In this document: positions 23,828 through 34,361 of the stretch, piece by piece
Numbering within the stretch: the first letter of the stretch is position 1
Layout of the letters: each line of letters opens with the position of its first letter
Assembly: GCA_021307315.1 (NCBI GenBank)
Contig: JAJSPD010000006.1
Location: forward strand, 248,001 to 312,000
Length of the DNA: 64,000 bases
Direction of reading: 5' to 3'
Origin: Bisporella sp. PMI_857
Taxonomy: Eukaryota; Ascomycota; Leotiomycetes; Helotiales; Helotiaceae
Position numbers and translations under genes: made by a program
The notes under the pieces: generated by a model
The model's database searches: none
The model's input: the letters and a program-made list of their open reading frames with translations, nothing else
What the model was told of the DNA's origin: nothing

Positions 23828-24135
23828 ATGACAACACTATATGTTTGCTCCGGAGCTAGCAGCGGAGTGATCCACCATGTAGCAAGATATTCAGAATACG
23901 GCGCAAACGTAACTCGTGATTCACGGACTATCGCTAAGGGTATTTCAACATGCAAACCCAAACCGTGCCTGATCGTTATATGCGACTTAATTCCTTGATG
24001 CTGGATTCATGATTCACAGCCAAAAAGGGAGGATGCAAATGCTACCATTGTAACAAAAGCCATAAGGCTCGCAATCACCTCCATAAGTACATTCCTCAAT
24101 ACGGATGTCAATTATTTGAGGTCCGGGCTGCGTAG
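23828..24135 (+). CDS. Small Cys/His-rich protein of unknown function
   Basis: Not recognised. Two exons (23828-23939 and 24020-24135; 228 nt, 75 residues) give a clean reading frame across an 80-nt GT/AG intron ending TTCACAG. The ATG follows CTACCACA, about 75 bp below a TATA-like block. The N-terminus reads MTTLYVCSGASSGVIHH without a classic signal peptide. The second exon holds a dense cluster GGCKCYHCNKSHKARNH, then KYIPQYGC. Five Cys and several His suggest a small metal-binding or redox-sensitive fold; that is inference. It could be a nuclear or cytosolic zinc-type peptide. It lies in an otherwise gene-poor stretch next to the secreted protein gene. Confidence 0.5.
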
Positions 24136-24715
24136 TTGCCCACACTTTGAGATTGGTTTCCGTGGTGGGAAGTAGGGGATATTTTTTTTGGCTGATCTAG
24201 AGTATTTGGAAAATTTGGAACTTCGCAAATCTTTGAAGGCTGCAAGCAGTTTTCACCTGGTGAATATTCCGGTATTCTGAGATGAATTGGCAAATCGCTG
24301 AGCACTCTTTGATGTATAAGGAAGACATGGAACTTGCCTTGTTGCGCTGTTCGGATATTGTCTGGATATGATCGGGTAATCACTCAATAACTGGGCATGG
24401 GCTCTTGAGAGCGTATCTGCGACCGCAATTTCACGTTGGCATGATTGCCAAAAGGAACTCCTTTGTGCAGGACCACATCGAGGTGATCAAAGTCTAGCCA
24501 ACACTTCTAAGCTTTTGATACATGAGATCACGTAATGCGAAGATGTAAGGCGTTAAGATTTTTAAGTTGAAATTCTTGTAAAACCAGTAACACCAGCGCT
24601 AACTAACCCATTTGTATGTGCGTCCCTACCACTCGTGCTTCTCAGTGAGCCTTCGTGTGGTATGCCAGGAGGAAGAGAAGATGTGGGCCTCAGCCTATCA
24701 CAGTAACCATACTCT
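24136..24715. other. Intergenic region between convergent small genes
   Basis: No gene recognised in about 580 bp. Confidence 0.4.
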
Positions 24716-25501
24716 TTAAACCTTGTAAAACGCGACCACACCAGTTGGGCTGACCGACATCTCACCAACATGCTCGAAGGAATGGGTCTCGGCGTCAACA
24801 AAATTGGTGGTGCTAATGAGGGCTTGAAGCCTTGCCTTAACACTGGTGTATACCTTGGCCAGGCCGCCGCCTCGGCTCTTCATATTTGCGTCTTCCTTGT
24901 ACCTGGGATCTTTGTTGAGAGTTGTATCGACAGTATACATCCAACCCTTCATGTTGGTCATCTGGGCGGCATCTACAGTCTTAGCAAAATGAGCCGCGAC
25001 GTTCTCATATCCTCCCAATTTTAACCCATGGTGAGGCGGGCAAGGAACCTAGATATTCGGCCGGGTTCCTTAGGTGTACTGGTGACGATTAATCCCACGC
25101 AAGTACCCAAGTACCCCGAGTACATGCCCGGCTCGCTTACTTTGGCACTGAGCTGCTGGCCCACTCCAATGTTATGGTAGCCGTCTGGCAGTGCGCGGAC
25201 CTCGACACTTCTCTGCTCGAGATCATCTCTCTTAATACCTTTTTTTTTTGGCACGGCTTTCTTGCAGTATGTGGTAAAGTATTTCGTATATTTCTTAAAA
25301 CCAGGATCGGGACCAACATCGGTAACCTCCAACGCTCGCGCTGACTGTCCTGCCTCGTCATTGGATCTGCATGTCTGCTTAGCAAATTTCCTCCTTATAA
25401 GAGTATGATGAACTTACCATTTGACCTGAGTGAACCCACTAAGAGCCGAGGTGGCAAAGAGTGCACTCACTAGCACCGTTGAGAAAGTCTTGGTAAAGCA
25501 T
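24716..25501 (-). CDS. Secreted protein of unknown family, frame-broken
   Basis: Not firmly recognised. From the ATG at 25501, after removing one T in the early TTT run, the N-terminus reads TKTFSTVLVSALFATSALS, a convincing signal peptide. An intron (about 25368-25418) is followed by EVTDVGPDPGFKKYTKYF, then PDGYHNIGVGQQLSAKV and YSGYLGTCVGLIVTSTP. After a one-base shift near 25022, HHGLKLGGYENVAAHFAKTV, SFEHVGEMSVSPTGVVAFYK and a stop at 24716. Total about 235 residues. The order 'LGTCVGLIV ... His-rich loop after a strand' recalls the Cys-His layout of CheD/NTAN1-type deamidases, but this is only a topological hint. An A9 run encoding KKK is in frame. The splice junction itself is one base out of phase. 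Confidence 0.55.
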
Positions 25502-26444
25502 CTTGCTTTCGTATTCAGCTTAAGATTTGGAGAGGTTGTCCCGATGATAGTAGAAGGAAATGTTTAGGAAACTCTGACTGAGAAGGGTTTATAAGACTTG
25601 AAGCGTTTGTTGTGATGATAGTGAAGGAAAGTGGGAATCTGGCGGATATCAGTGGACATTTTGCATGATCATTATTGTGCTCCAAAGATATAGAAGTCTT
25701 CACAATATGCTGTGCCATGTTGCTAGTTGCTAGGCAGTGTAAATTTCTATAAGAATGTGAACATGCTAAAGGAATGTTAACATCCTACAGGAACAAAATC
25801 ATACTATAGACGCATAAGCATTCTATAGGACTATAAGCAGAAACAAACATATGAACTAAAACAGGAATATCCCGGAACCTGTTAAAACAGCCACAATGTT
25901 GTATTGAGTAGGAGAAAGCCATTAGGAGAGTGAGAGGAGCCTATACAATAGCAGGGAGAGAGGCAGTGAATGGGAAAGCGAGAGACGAGGTGATGGAGCT
26001 AAGAGGGGAAGACTTGAAATGACTCCCTGATATGCTTAGGATGGCTGGGTCTAAGGGTCTAGGACTACCGCATGACCGAGAAGGCTCTTAGCAATATTCA
26101 AGGAATCCCACTTGCAATGACAGGAACATCCTACAAAACAGCCACAGCCTTATATTAAGTCGGAGAAGAGGAACATGACTCTTTCAGCATGGACAGGAAA
26201 GCTGACAAGGCTATCCCGCAGGAATGGCTATAACGCTATATTTATCAAGAGAAGGAGAATATGGTCTCCTTCAACAAGGACAGGAAAGATGGATGAACAG
26301 AACAAGGAGATATAATACCTAGCTTCATGCTTCGTACAGCCAAAGCCCAGCCACGAATGCAGCACTACATGCATGCCTCCCTTGAAGGTTAAGGGCAACT
26401 TATTAGCTAAGTACGAAGGGTTGGTGAAACTTCTAGGACCCCAC
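25502..26444. repeat. Repeat-bearing, gene-free region
   Basis: No gene. A direct repeat with mismatches and a short gap occurs at 25861-25918 and 26120-26170; both share CAGGAA...AAAACAGCCACA...TATT and end in GGAGAA. Further fragments with AGGAAC..CTACAGG recur around 25760-25800. This patchwork looks like remnants of an inactive element next to the LTR-like block. Confidence 0.4.
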
Positions 26445-26744
26445 TGCTCGACCAACTTTTAGCTTCGAGTCTACTCGTGTTGGCAGAAAGTCTGTATATA
26501 GTTGATTGAGTCGTAGGGCTACAAATACCAACGGGATCTGCGTATAGCCTTCCCTGTCCTGCCCAGTTCTATCCCCCGCCCCGCTCATCATGCTTAGCCC
26601 ACAGGACCATCCCATATACTTAGTTCCCCTCACTTCGAGCCTCCCCTCAACATCTGATATCCCTTCTCCTCCTAGCTTTAGATTCTCTCGTATTATACTA
26701 CCGTTGCCCACTGTATATGTAGATGCACAGCGCGTATCGTGACA
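26445..26744 (-). mobile_element. LTR-like block, probable retroelement remnant
   Basis: Read on the minus strand, the 300-bp block begins TGTCACGATACGC and ends GTCGAGCA, the TG...CA ends of an LTR. It holds a TATATA-type box (ACTATATACAG) near its 3' end, as LTR promoters do. No reverse transcriptase or integrase was found beside it. The 5-bp flanks (TAAAC and GTGGG) do not match, so it is not a clean solo LTR; it may be one LTR of a deleted element. The second LTR is not in the window. Confidence 0.4.
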
Positions 26745-27873
26745 GTTTAATTACAAGAATACTAAACTAAAAAGAAAAAGTAAGGCTCGAGAAATATTTT
26801 TAAAAATCAGCCCAAGCCATATGTTATTAGTCCCAAACAGGAGTATGAACAAAGATGGTCATTGTAATCATGTATTAACTATAGCAGTGTAGTAGAAGCC
26901 CTTGTATCCACTACTACCATTTATCTCCATCTTTATCAGGCTTTCCTCATGATTCAGTTAACCACAGTTTCCTTGGTTACATTTAAAACCATAAGTGTGC
27001 AACCTAGTCCCATTGCTTTTCCGGATCGCTGGAGCTGGCAAAGAAAGCAAGATTTAGTTGTAGCATCAATTAAACACTTATTATTCCCTTACAATTCCTT
27101 GTCTATCTCTATGTTTCTTACCTACACCTAACAAAATTTGTATGTAGACCAAACCGAAAGCGGCCCAAAACATCGTCCTATTTCTGTCAGAAGGTTCTTT
27201 TTGTACTGGCTGTAGTTGTAATGCTCTTTCTATAGTAATTCGTGAGTAAATTGCATTTACCTCGTTTCCAGGTCCTATTTACTTTCTCTCCAATTATCGA
27301 AGCACTCGTCAAACTAGCGCCAACACTTCCAATAAGCTAGAGGTTTATTAAAGTGGGTTAAACTTCATTCGGGCGTAGAGGCAGGTTGTTCTTCAATTAA
27401 TATATATATATTTAAATCGTAGTAGATAGTCTTTCTTTTGACGTGTAGAACGCATATAATTACTAATTGAGTAGCTGTAAGCTAAGGTTTAGATTTATCG
27501 CGTAACAAGAAGTTAGAAAGTTTCCCTTTCCATAGTGCTGAGTGGCTATTGGATCGTTATGACGCGTTATTAACTGTGGAGGGGTTTTTTCCCCGCAATA
27601 ATATACAAAATTCTATGCTTTTTAATACCACTATTTGTTTTCCCCCTACGTTTTAAGGAACCCCCCTTGAAAAAAAAGCAGAGAATTGGAATATCAATTT
27701 ATTGCTGTAGGCCGACTGCTTTTTTCTAAATTTAAGCAGCTGGAGATCGAGGCCTTGAGCTTCTCGCTTAACAAAACGACATCTTTTACAAGAAGAAAAA
27801 CACTCTCTCAAAGACATCAACAATTGAACCTTCATAAACCTATCCCTGAGTTAGTTTTTAGTATACTCTCATA
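26745..27873. other. AT-rich region upstream of HEM3
   Basis: No gene recognised. It includes an AT dinucleotide tract around 27400-27415. The HEM3 promoter should lie in the last few hundred bases. Confidence 0.45.
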
Positions 27874-28995
27874 ATGGCTACCAACGAGCAAAAGGAGTCA
27901 ACCTCCTCCCAGGATGTCCTCGATCCGACAACCAACATCTCCGAAAAGTCACCCTCCATCGACATTCCTCAGAAGAGAAAAGCTTCCGAAGCAGGTCTTA
28001 CTCCCCAAAAGATCAATATTGGTACTCGCAGATCTGCGCTTGCCGTCATTCAAGCGGAAACGGTGCTGGCTGCCCTCAAGAAAGCGCACCCAGAAAACGA
28101 GTATGAGATTCACGCGATGGCTACAATGGGGGACAAAAACCAAACTACCGCCTTACACGAGTTTGGTGCGAAGAGTCTGTGGACGCATGAGTTGGAGGCG
28201 CAGTTGTTAGATGGAAGACTGGATATCGTTGTACATTGTCTTAAGGATATGCCGACCGTGTTACCGAATAAGTGTGTTATTGGGTGTATTACGGAGAGAG
28301 AGGATCCAAGGGATGCGGTTGTAATGAAGGCGGGATCGGAGTATAAGACCTTGTCAGATCTTCCGGATGGAGCAGTGGTTGGTACGAGTAGTGTACGGAG
28401 AAGCGCGCAAGTCAAGAGACAATACCCGCATTTGAAGTTCAAGGATGTTCGAGGCAATGTTGGAACGAGATTGAGCAAGTTGGATGCAGAGGATGGAGAA
28501 TATTCATGCTTAATTTTGGCAGCGGCTGGTTTACTCAGACTGGACTGGGGAGGAAGGATCACACAATATCTGGATTCAAATACACCAGGTGGAGGGATGT
28601 TGTACGCCGTTGGTCAAGGAGCTCTAGCCATTGAGGTTCGGGAAGGAGATGAGAAAGTTATGGGTATATTAAAGGCATTGGAAAACGAGAAATCAAGTTT
28701 GGCTGGCTTGGCCGAGCGGAGTTTGATGCGCACATTGGAAGGAGGCTGCAGTGTACCAATTGGTGTCGAGACCACATGGATCGAGAAAGGGAAGCTGCTG
28801 ATGAAGTCGATAGTAGTCAGCCTTGATGGGACCCAAAGTGTCGAAGCGGAGCGGCTAGATGAGATTCTTACTGCCGAAGATGCAGAGGAGTTTGGGAAAA
28901 CGCTTGCTCATAATTTGGTAGAGAAGGGTGCTGGTAAGATTCTGGAAGAGATAAACAAGAATCGGCCAGCTAAAGAGGCAACCTCTAATGAATAA
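27874..28995 (+). CDS. HEM3: Porphobilinogen deaminase (hydroxymethylbilane synthase)
   Basis: Third-stage heme enzyme: condenses four porphobilinogens into hydroxymethylbilane, in the cytosol. A single uninterrupted 373-residue frame. After a polar N-terminal extension of about 45 residues come INIGTRRSALAVIQAE, TMGDKNQTTALHEFGAKSLW, VHCLKDMPT, the substrate-binding Arg cluster in GTSSVRRSAQVKRQYP and DVRGNVGTRLSKLD, and YAVGQGALAIEVR. EGGCSVPIGV carries the Cys that binds the dipyrromethane cofactor. No intron and no frame break, in contrast to many neighbours. The start at 27874 is the first ATG in frame; a later start would still leave the domain intact. Confidence 0.97.
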   Translation: MATNEQKESTSSQDVLDPTTNISEKSPSIDIPQKRKASEAGLTPQKINIGTRRSALAVIQAETVLAALKKAHPENEYEIHAMATMGDKNQTTALHEFGAKSLWTHELEAQLLDGRLDIVVHCLKDMPTVLPNKCVIGCITEREDPRDAVVMKAGSEYKTLSDLPDGAVVGTSSVRRSAQVKRQYPHLKFKDVRGNVGTRLSKLDAEDGEYSCLILAAAGLLRLDWGGRITQYLDSNTPGGGMLYAVGQGALAIEVREGDEKVMGILKALENEKSSLAGLAERSLMRTLEGGCSVPIGVETTWIEKGKLLMKSIVVSLDGTQSVEAERLDEILTAEDAEEFGKTLAHNLVEKGAGKILEEINKNRPAKEATSNE

Positions 28996-31244
28996 TTGAA
29001 TAAATGGAGGAATGAGCTTGCGAAAATTACTTGAGCCAATATGCATTGAACGACATGGGAGCACTACGCGCATTGTACGAATATCCTTGAGAAATAGGAC
29101 ATAACTGAAATGATAGACACTATTCACCGCAGTACAATGATCTCCAAAAGGCAAATTTCAAATACTTAGCTATCATTTTGCGTTTTCTTCACGGGTAGGT
29201 CTCATCTATACTCACACCGCCTCACTACTAAGTACCGGAGCAGAATAGTAGCAACAATCTTTACGGTAGTAAAATTTAGGAATGCAACCGGACATTACCG
29301 GCGCTTTGAGTGTTTTTCGTGCCTTCTGCGGCCAGGGTATTATACGCTCTGAAAAGAAGTCAAAATTTTGTTCGGGCTGTTATATTAGTGGCAAGTGTGG
29401 CAGTACATGACTTGATGTGTCGGGGAATTACGTATTTGGACACATAATGATCACTGTCATGTCTAATGGGATAAAAATAAGGCTGCGTTGGGCATGAGTA
29501 AAATTGACGAGTTTCTTACCACGAACACCATAGCAAGCCGCATTTTACCTAAGACGGCAGCTCCATGGATAGTACAAGTGCTTTCCCTGTTCTTGGAACT
29601 ATTGAATTTGGCTGGAAAGGCGGGGGAAAACTTCATGAAATTGCCTATTGGCTATTTGAAATTAGGTGTAATGCGTTTTTAGCTTTGTTTCGATGTGGTG
29701 CAGCAGCCGTATGGCATGTTGATTGTGCTTCGCCCAAACTCGCAGTGGTCAAAACGCCAGGAAACCTTGCTTGAAAGAAGATTAAGCATGCGATCTATGG
29801 AATAATAAGCTGTCGGCTGCGAACTTGGGCTTGCCGATTTATTCTAGACTTTTTGCTTAGTAAATGCGTGAAAAGAAAGATCTTGCATACTAGCATACAT
29901 CGCAAGAAAGTAGAAAGGAAAATGTAGAAGTCTACACAGATTTCATATATTTCTTGTCAATCATATTTGTAATACGGCCGAGGATGCTCGAGAATCGACC
30001 AGCGTATGTACTCAACTAGCTATATACCCGGCAGGGAAAGGTGATTTTGCTTCTAATAACACTATATTTCTTCCCTAGACCTATATTTCCCTTAAAAGTT
30101 GGCACTATCTTCCAATAAGCAGAAAACTGACCAATACAGTGAAGTATATGGGTCAGATTGGACAAACACAGAGATTGGTTTGCTGAACGCGCTAAGACAT
30201 TCTATAGCCATGTTAATCCTTTTTAGAACTGTAGTGACCTCGGGGAAGAGTATCTATTCTGTACTTTGGCTACCTCTTTCTCCGAGCCGGCGTACCTCCT
30301 AACAGCAAAATTCGTACGTACTTCGTTAGCTTCGGCCCAACCTCGATTACGATGCACTACATTCACCTTAAAACTCCTGTTGCTTGAGACAAAGTTATGA
30401 TCTCCAACGTTAAGTGCAGCCTTTGAAGACTCCATATTGCTAGACTGTTATTCTACCCAGATCTACATGGGAGAATATTTTGACATTAATGAGGAATAAA
30501 AAGATGACATAATTGTAACTTTGAATCTAGATTCACGAAAGCCAAAGTTAACAACCTAAGAACGCTAGAAATAAGCGAAACTTTGCAAAATTCAAGTATA
30601 AAAATTGCTTTGCATGTCATCTTACAAGGGCAAAGGACCTTTAAATTTAGCTTTAGTGAATAAGGACGTTAATCACAGGAAGAATTCGATTACCAAGCCT
30701 TGGCTCTCTTTCAACAAGATTTGTTTCAAACAGAACACATCTAGGATATGGCAGTTAAATAGGGGTTTTTTGGGCACGTGAATAGTTATGAATTTTGAAG
30801 GTCCGTTTGCTGATAAAACCTGAGAACATAGGCAATTGAGATATATGCGCAGCAGATATCTCCAGACACTTGTCTGGACTACGGGATGGTCATGATATGT
30901 AACTAATTGAAATCAGGAATGAGCACATAACTTACTCGGACTTATTCTTGTTTGAAATCGAGGTAGAATCAACCAGAGCTCCAGATAACGGAATGATTCG
31001 ACATTGCAACTCATGTACCGTTACGATCTGTAAACTTCCACGTAGCTTCGAATTTGCCAGTCCAAGGTTGCCCATGGTTTCTCATTTTGCCCTCGTGCTC
31101 ACATTACCAGCAGTATCACCATCTAGACCACTTAATGTTGTGGGTTGACCACAATTCTAGCAAAACTTCGCAGGAACACCGTTGAAAATGACCCGATACA
31201 ACTCCGTATGTCCATTACTTGCATCCTCTTATGTGCGCGACATA
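28996..31244. other. 2.2-kb intergenic region
   Basis: No gene recognised on either strand between the HEM3 and GCV3 3' ends. Short open stretches at 29488-29774, 30099-30302 and 30948-31148 have no family features. Confidence 0.45.
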
Positions 31245-31831
31245 TTATGCCTCCTCGGTGAACTTCTTATACGCTTCCGCATCCATCAAGTCCTCGATAT
31301 CCTGTATTCCGGCTTCAGAGACCTCAATCTTGGCAATCCATCCTCCACTGGCTCCATCGTCTTCGGGGCTTTGTTGATCTGAGCTGGCTTCTCTTCTAAC
31401 GAGTCGTTGACTGCAGTGATGGTACAGCTGATGGGCGAGTTGATATCTGAAGCTGACTTGACAGATTCCACTGCTCCAATTGCATCACCCTTGTTCGCAT
31501 CCATTGGCACCGTAGGGAGCTCGACATAGACCACATCGCCGAGGGCATGTGCTGCGTAGTCCGAGATGCCAATGTAGCCAGTCTTCTTATCTTCAGAGAT
31601 CTCAACCCATTCGTGATCTTTGGTATACTTCTTGGCTTGTGCTACATGGAATTAGCATTATGGAATTAGCATTATGGAATTCCAAGATCGAAACATGAAA
31701 TCATGATAGCTTACCAGGGCGGTGACTGAGAAAGCTCGAGATGATGCTTTCCATGAAGCTACACTGCCTACACATGGCCTGACAGCGAGTCGCATGGCCA
31801 TTGGCCGTAATGAGCGTGCAATGGAGGCCAT
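31245..31831 (-). CDS. GCV3: Glycine cleavage system H protein, two frame breaks
   Basis: Mitochondrial lipoyl carrier that shuttles the aminomethyl group between the P, T and L proteins. Exon 1 (31831-31715) encodes a basic, Ser/Arg-rich presequence ending ASSRAFSVTAL. Exon 2 (31641-31245) gives KKYTKDHEWVEISED, YVELPTVPMDANKGD, then AIGAVESVKSASD, whose central Lys is the lipoylation site, and INSPISCTITAVNDSLEEKP. The frame is one base out at the splice junction (31641) and again in the GCCCCGAAG stretch (about 31366). Beyond it, GGWIAKIEVSEAGIQDIEDL and KKFTEEA end the protein. Two missing bases make 516 nt, 171 residues, the expected size. The 73-nt intron contains a tandem repeat. Confidence 0.9.
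31646..31681. repeat. Tandem 14-bp repeat inside the GCV3 intron
   Basis: The unit ATGGAATTAGCATT occurs twice in full and a third time for 8 bases. It occupies about half of the intron, right next to the acceptor, so it moves the branch-point-like sequence in steps. Confidence 0.8.
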
Positions 31832-32556
31832 TGCGAGCTGATTTCTTCTGTCTTGATACTGATTGACCTTTTCTGTGGGCAGTCAAGTTTTATAATACCA
31901 GTACCGTACGACGGTAAAAGCTATAAGCGACCCCACTCGATTTTCTTCGGGTTCCGTCGCCGATGAAGATGGAAAGGTGCTGGTGTTATGGAGTGATGAG
32001 TGTCTAGAGTATATACGAGCAGTGTATCGAGTAAATAATTTTGAGCAAAGACGGCTGCTCCGAGCCTCCTAAAAGGTGACAGGGGTGGGAATCGATCTCC
32101 AAGGCATGGAAATCCCTAACTATGGAATAGCAGGCATGATATAGACCGCGAAAATAGACAATTTCTCAGAGAGTGGCCATTCATGCGTCAGTGACTTGTT
32201 TCCTGCCAATATATTCAACTCTGCAGGCGCAAACCGCCTTTGTTGACCAGTAATCGCGTCTAGTGAGCCGGCAACGCGTGCCCCTGATGCTCAAGCGCCA
32301 GCCTCGAGGGTCCAAAATCATAACCTCTCCACCAACACTTCCAGGGGTCTACCACCTCTCCGAATAACCTCAAAACCGGCTGTTGGAGAGCAATAGACCT
32401 AGTGCTCAAGACCGGTTTTCGTCATTGCCGAAGCTTGTTCACGTTCTCGCCATCGTCACTTATGAAACTCTAAATTTCCCAAGTGGTGACTTCACATCAG
32501 CTACGGCACCCAACCCGACTCAGTTCCGAGCAGAAGCTTGTACTCCTCTCAAGGGC
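31832..32556. promoter_or_regulatory. Divergent promoter of GCV3 and SPG1
   Basis: A 725-bp stretch between two divergent start codons. No separate gene is supported. The reading frame of SPG1 stays open upstream of its ATG to 32383 without another ATG. Confidence 0.5.
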
Positions 32557-33650
32557 ATGGATTTGGACTCTTCAACCCTATCGGCCGGCTCGCCTGCACA
32601 ATTTCACGACGCCGTCGACACGATGGACCACGACGTTGTATATGATACTCGAGGCGAGGGGCAGGATGACACAATGGGTGGGATTGAGGAATCTCACACT
32701 CCCACACATTCACAAAGCTACGGAGAAAGACGACACGGACAATCCCAATCGGCCGATTTTCCATCATCCTCTCACCACGGTTACTCAGCTTCACCAACTC
32801 CCGACGATCCAAACAACCGGTATCCTACCCCGCCTACCCAGTTCGCCCCGTCCATCTCGCGTCCCAATTCAAGCTTATCAGGCAATGGCGGTTATGGAAA
32901 CATGCAGTCTTCATATCAGGACCCCAATGCTCGAGGAACGGCGGCTGATCAGGGTCGAAACAAGGCCAGTGTCGTCATCAAGGTTGGCATGGTTGGCGAC
33001 GCACAAATTGCAAACATCTCTTATGGTCAAGTACGTGGAGGGAAGCTGGGATGAGGATTATATCCAGACTCTTGGTGTAAACTTCATGGAGAAGACAATT
33101 TCGATACGAAACACAGAAATCACGTTCTCGATTTGGGATTTGGGAGGACAGCGGGAGTTCGTCAATATGCTACCCCTGGTCTGCAACGATGCGGTGGCTA
33201 TTCTATTTATGTTTGACCTGACGCGGAAAAGCACGTTGAATAGTATCAAGGAGTGGTATAGGCAAGGTCGTGGGTTCAATAAGACCGCCATTCCTTTCTT
33301 GGTGGGAACGAAATACGACCATTTTGTCAACTTCCCGAGAGAAGACCAAGAGGAAATCACAGTACAGGTAAAACTTCGCATATCACAATATTTCACTATA
33401 AATCTAACAAATATGATAGGCAAGACGATTTGCGAAGGCAATGCGCGCAAGTCTGATCTTCAGCAGCACAAGCCATAGCATCAACGTTCAAAAAGTAAAT
33501 TCCCATTCTCCTGTCCCTTTAAAAACCTTTCACCTAACGCCTTCTTAGATTTTCAAAATCGTCCTCTCCAAAGCCTTCGACCTAAAATGTAACATCCCCG
33601 AAGTAGAAGGTGTCGGCGAGCCTCTCCTCCTCTACCAATCCGTGGGCTAA
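32557..33650 (+). CDS. SPG1: Septation GTPase Spg1/Tem1, P-loop frameshift
   Basis: Small GTPase that switches on the septation initiation/mitotic exit network at the spindle pole. Exons 32557-33367, 33420-33494 and 33549-33650. The first ~150 residues are a polar, Ser/Pro-rich extension (YPTPPTQFAPSISRPNSSLS), usual in filamentous fungi. The GTPase part: VVIKVGMVGDAQI with the P-loop, YVEGSWDEDYIQTLGVNF (switch I), SIWDLGGQREFVNMLPLVC (G3), FLVGTKYDHF (G4), LIFSSTSHSINVQKIFK (G5 region). At 33009-33016 two bases are missing in the P-loop: the sequence reads ATTGCAAACA where the GKTS codons should be. Adding them gives 990 nt, 329 residues. The later exon joins are exact. The essential motif makes an assembly error likely. 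Confidence 0.92.
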
Positions 33651-34361
33651 TCCCCTACCCCATCCTTCTCAGCACAGCGTAAGCGAGCACAACGTAGGTG
33701 AACGAGTAATGAAAGTTGATGATTTACGCCATGAAAACATTGGAAAAGAGAAGCATGAGGAGGCCTAGGTGATGCTCTTATATGAACAATTAATCTCCCA
33801 TCTTTTCAGAAAGAACTCTTGCATTTGCATAGGAAAAGGTGGTAGGCTATTAGGTATTGTCAGACTTAGCAGGGACGTTCAGGTGTCTATTTGGTCTCTG
33901 ATATTCGTAGATGAAACATGAAAAGACGAGCCTCACAAACCTTCTTTCAAGTGATGTGCATCCCAAAAGCTATAAAGGCTTTTTCATACATCTTCCTTTT
34001 CACACGGGCATCGCGCATTCGTTGGAATCATCAAACGATAATCTCTTAAAGTATTTCTCAAGATGCATCGAAGAAGCCCTATGAGAACGAATGCAGTGAA
34101 ACATTTACGCCAAAAGTATACTCTCTACCAGAGTCCTCGGTCCCAATACAACACATCCAGAACAATCTCTCACGTCCACAACAGCAAAGCTCCTTGAGCA
34201 TCTAAATATACCAAAGTCATCATCGACAAGCCCGCCAGCGTAGGGCAGCTTTCCACCCCCTTTGATATCAAAGCCAACCTGGATACAGCAGCTCCAAGCC
34301 ATTTAGGTCATGATGAGCTGTTACCTTTCCGCTCCCATCCCATGCCGCATTTGGCCATTAA
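33651..34361. other. Intergenic region between convergent genes
   Basis: No gene recognised over about 700 bp. Confidence 0.45.

Noticed and set aside
26445..26744. Protein-coding reading of the 92-codon minus-strand frame inside the LTR-like block
   Set aside because: The block is better explained by LTR ends and a promoter box; the translation has no domain.
32080..32120. Possible tRNA 3' half (GGTGGGAATCGATCTCC)
   Set aside because: No matching acceptor stem, anticodon arm or D-arm could be drawn around it.
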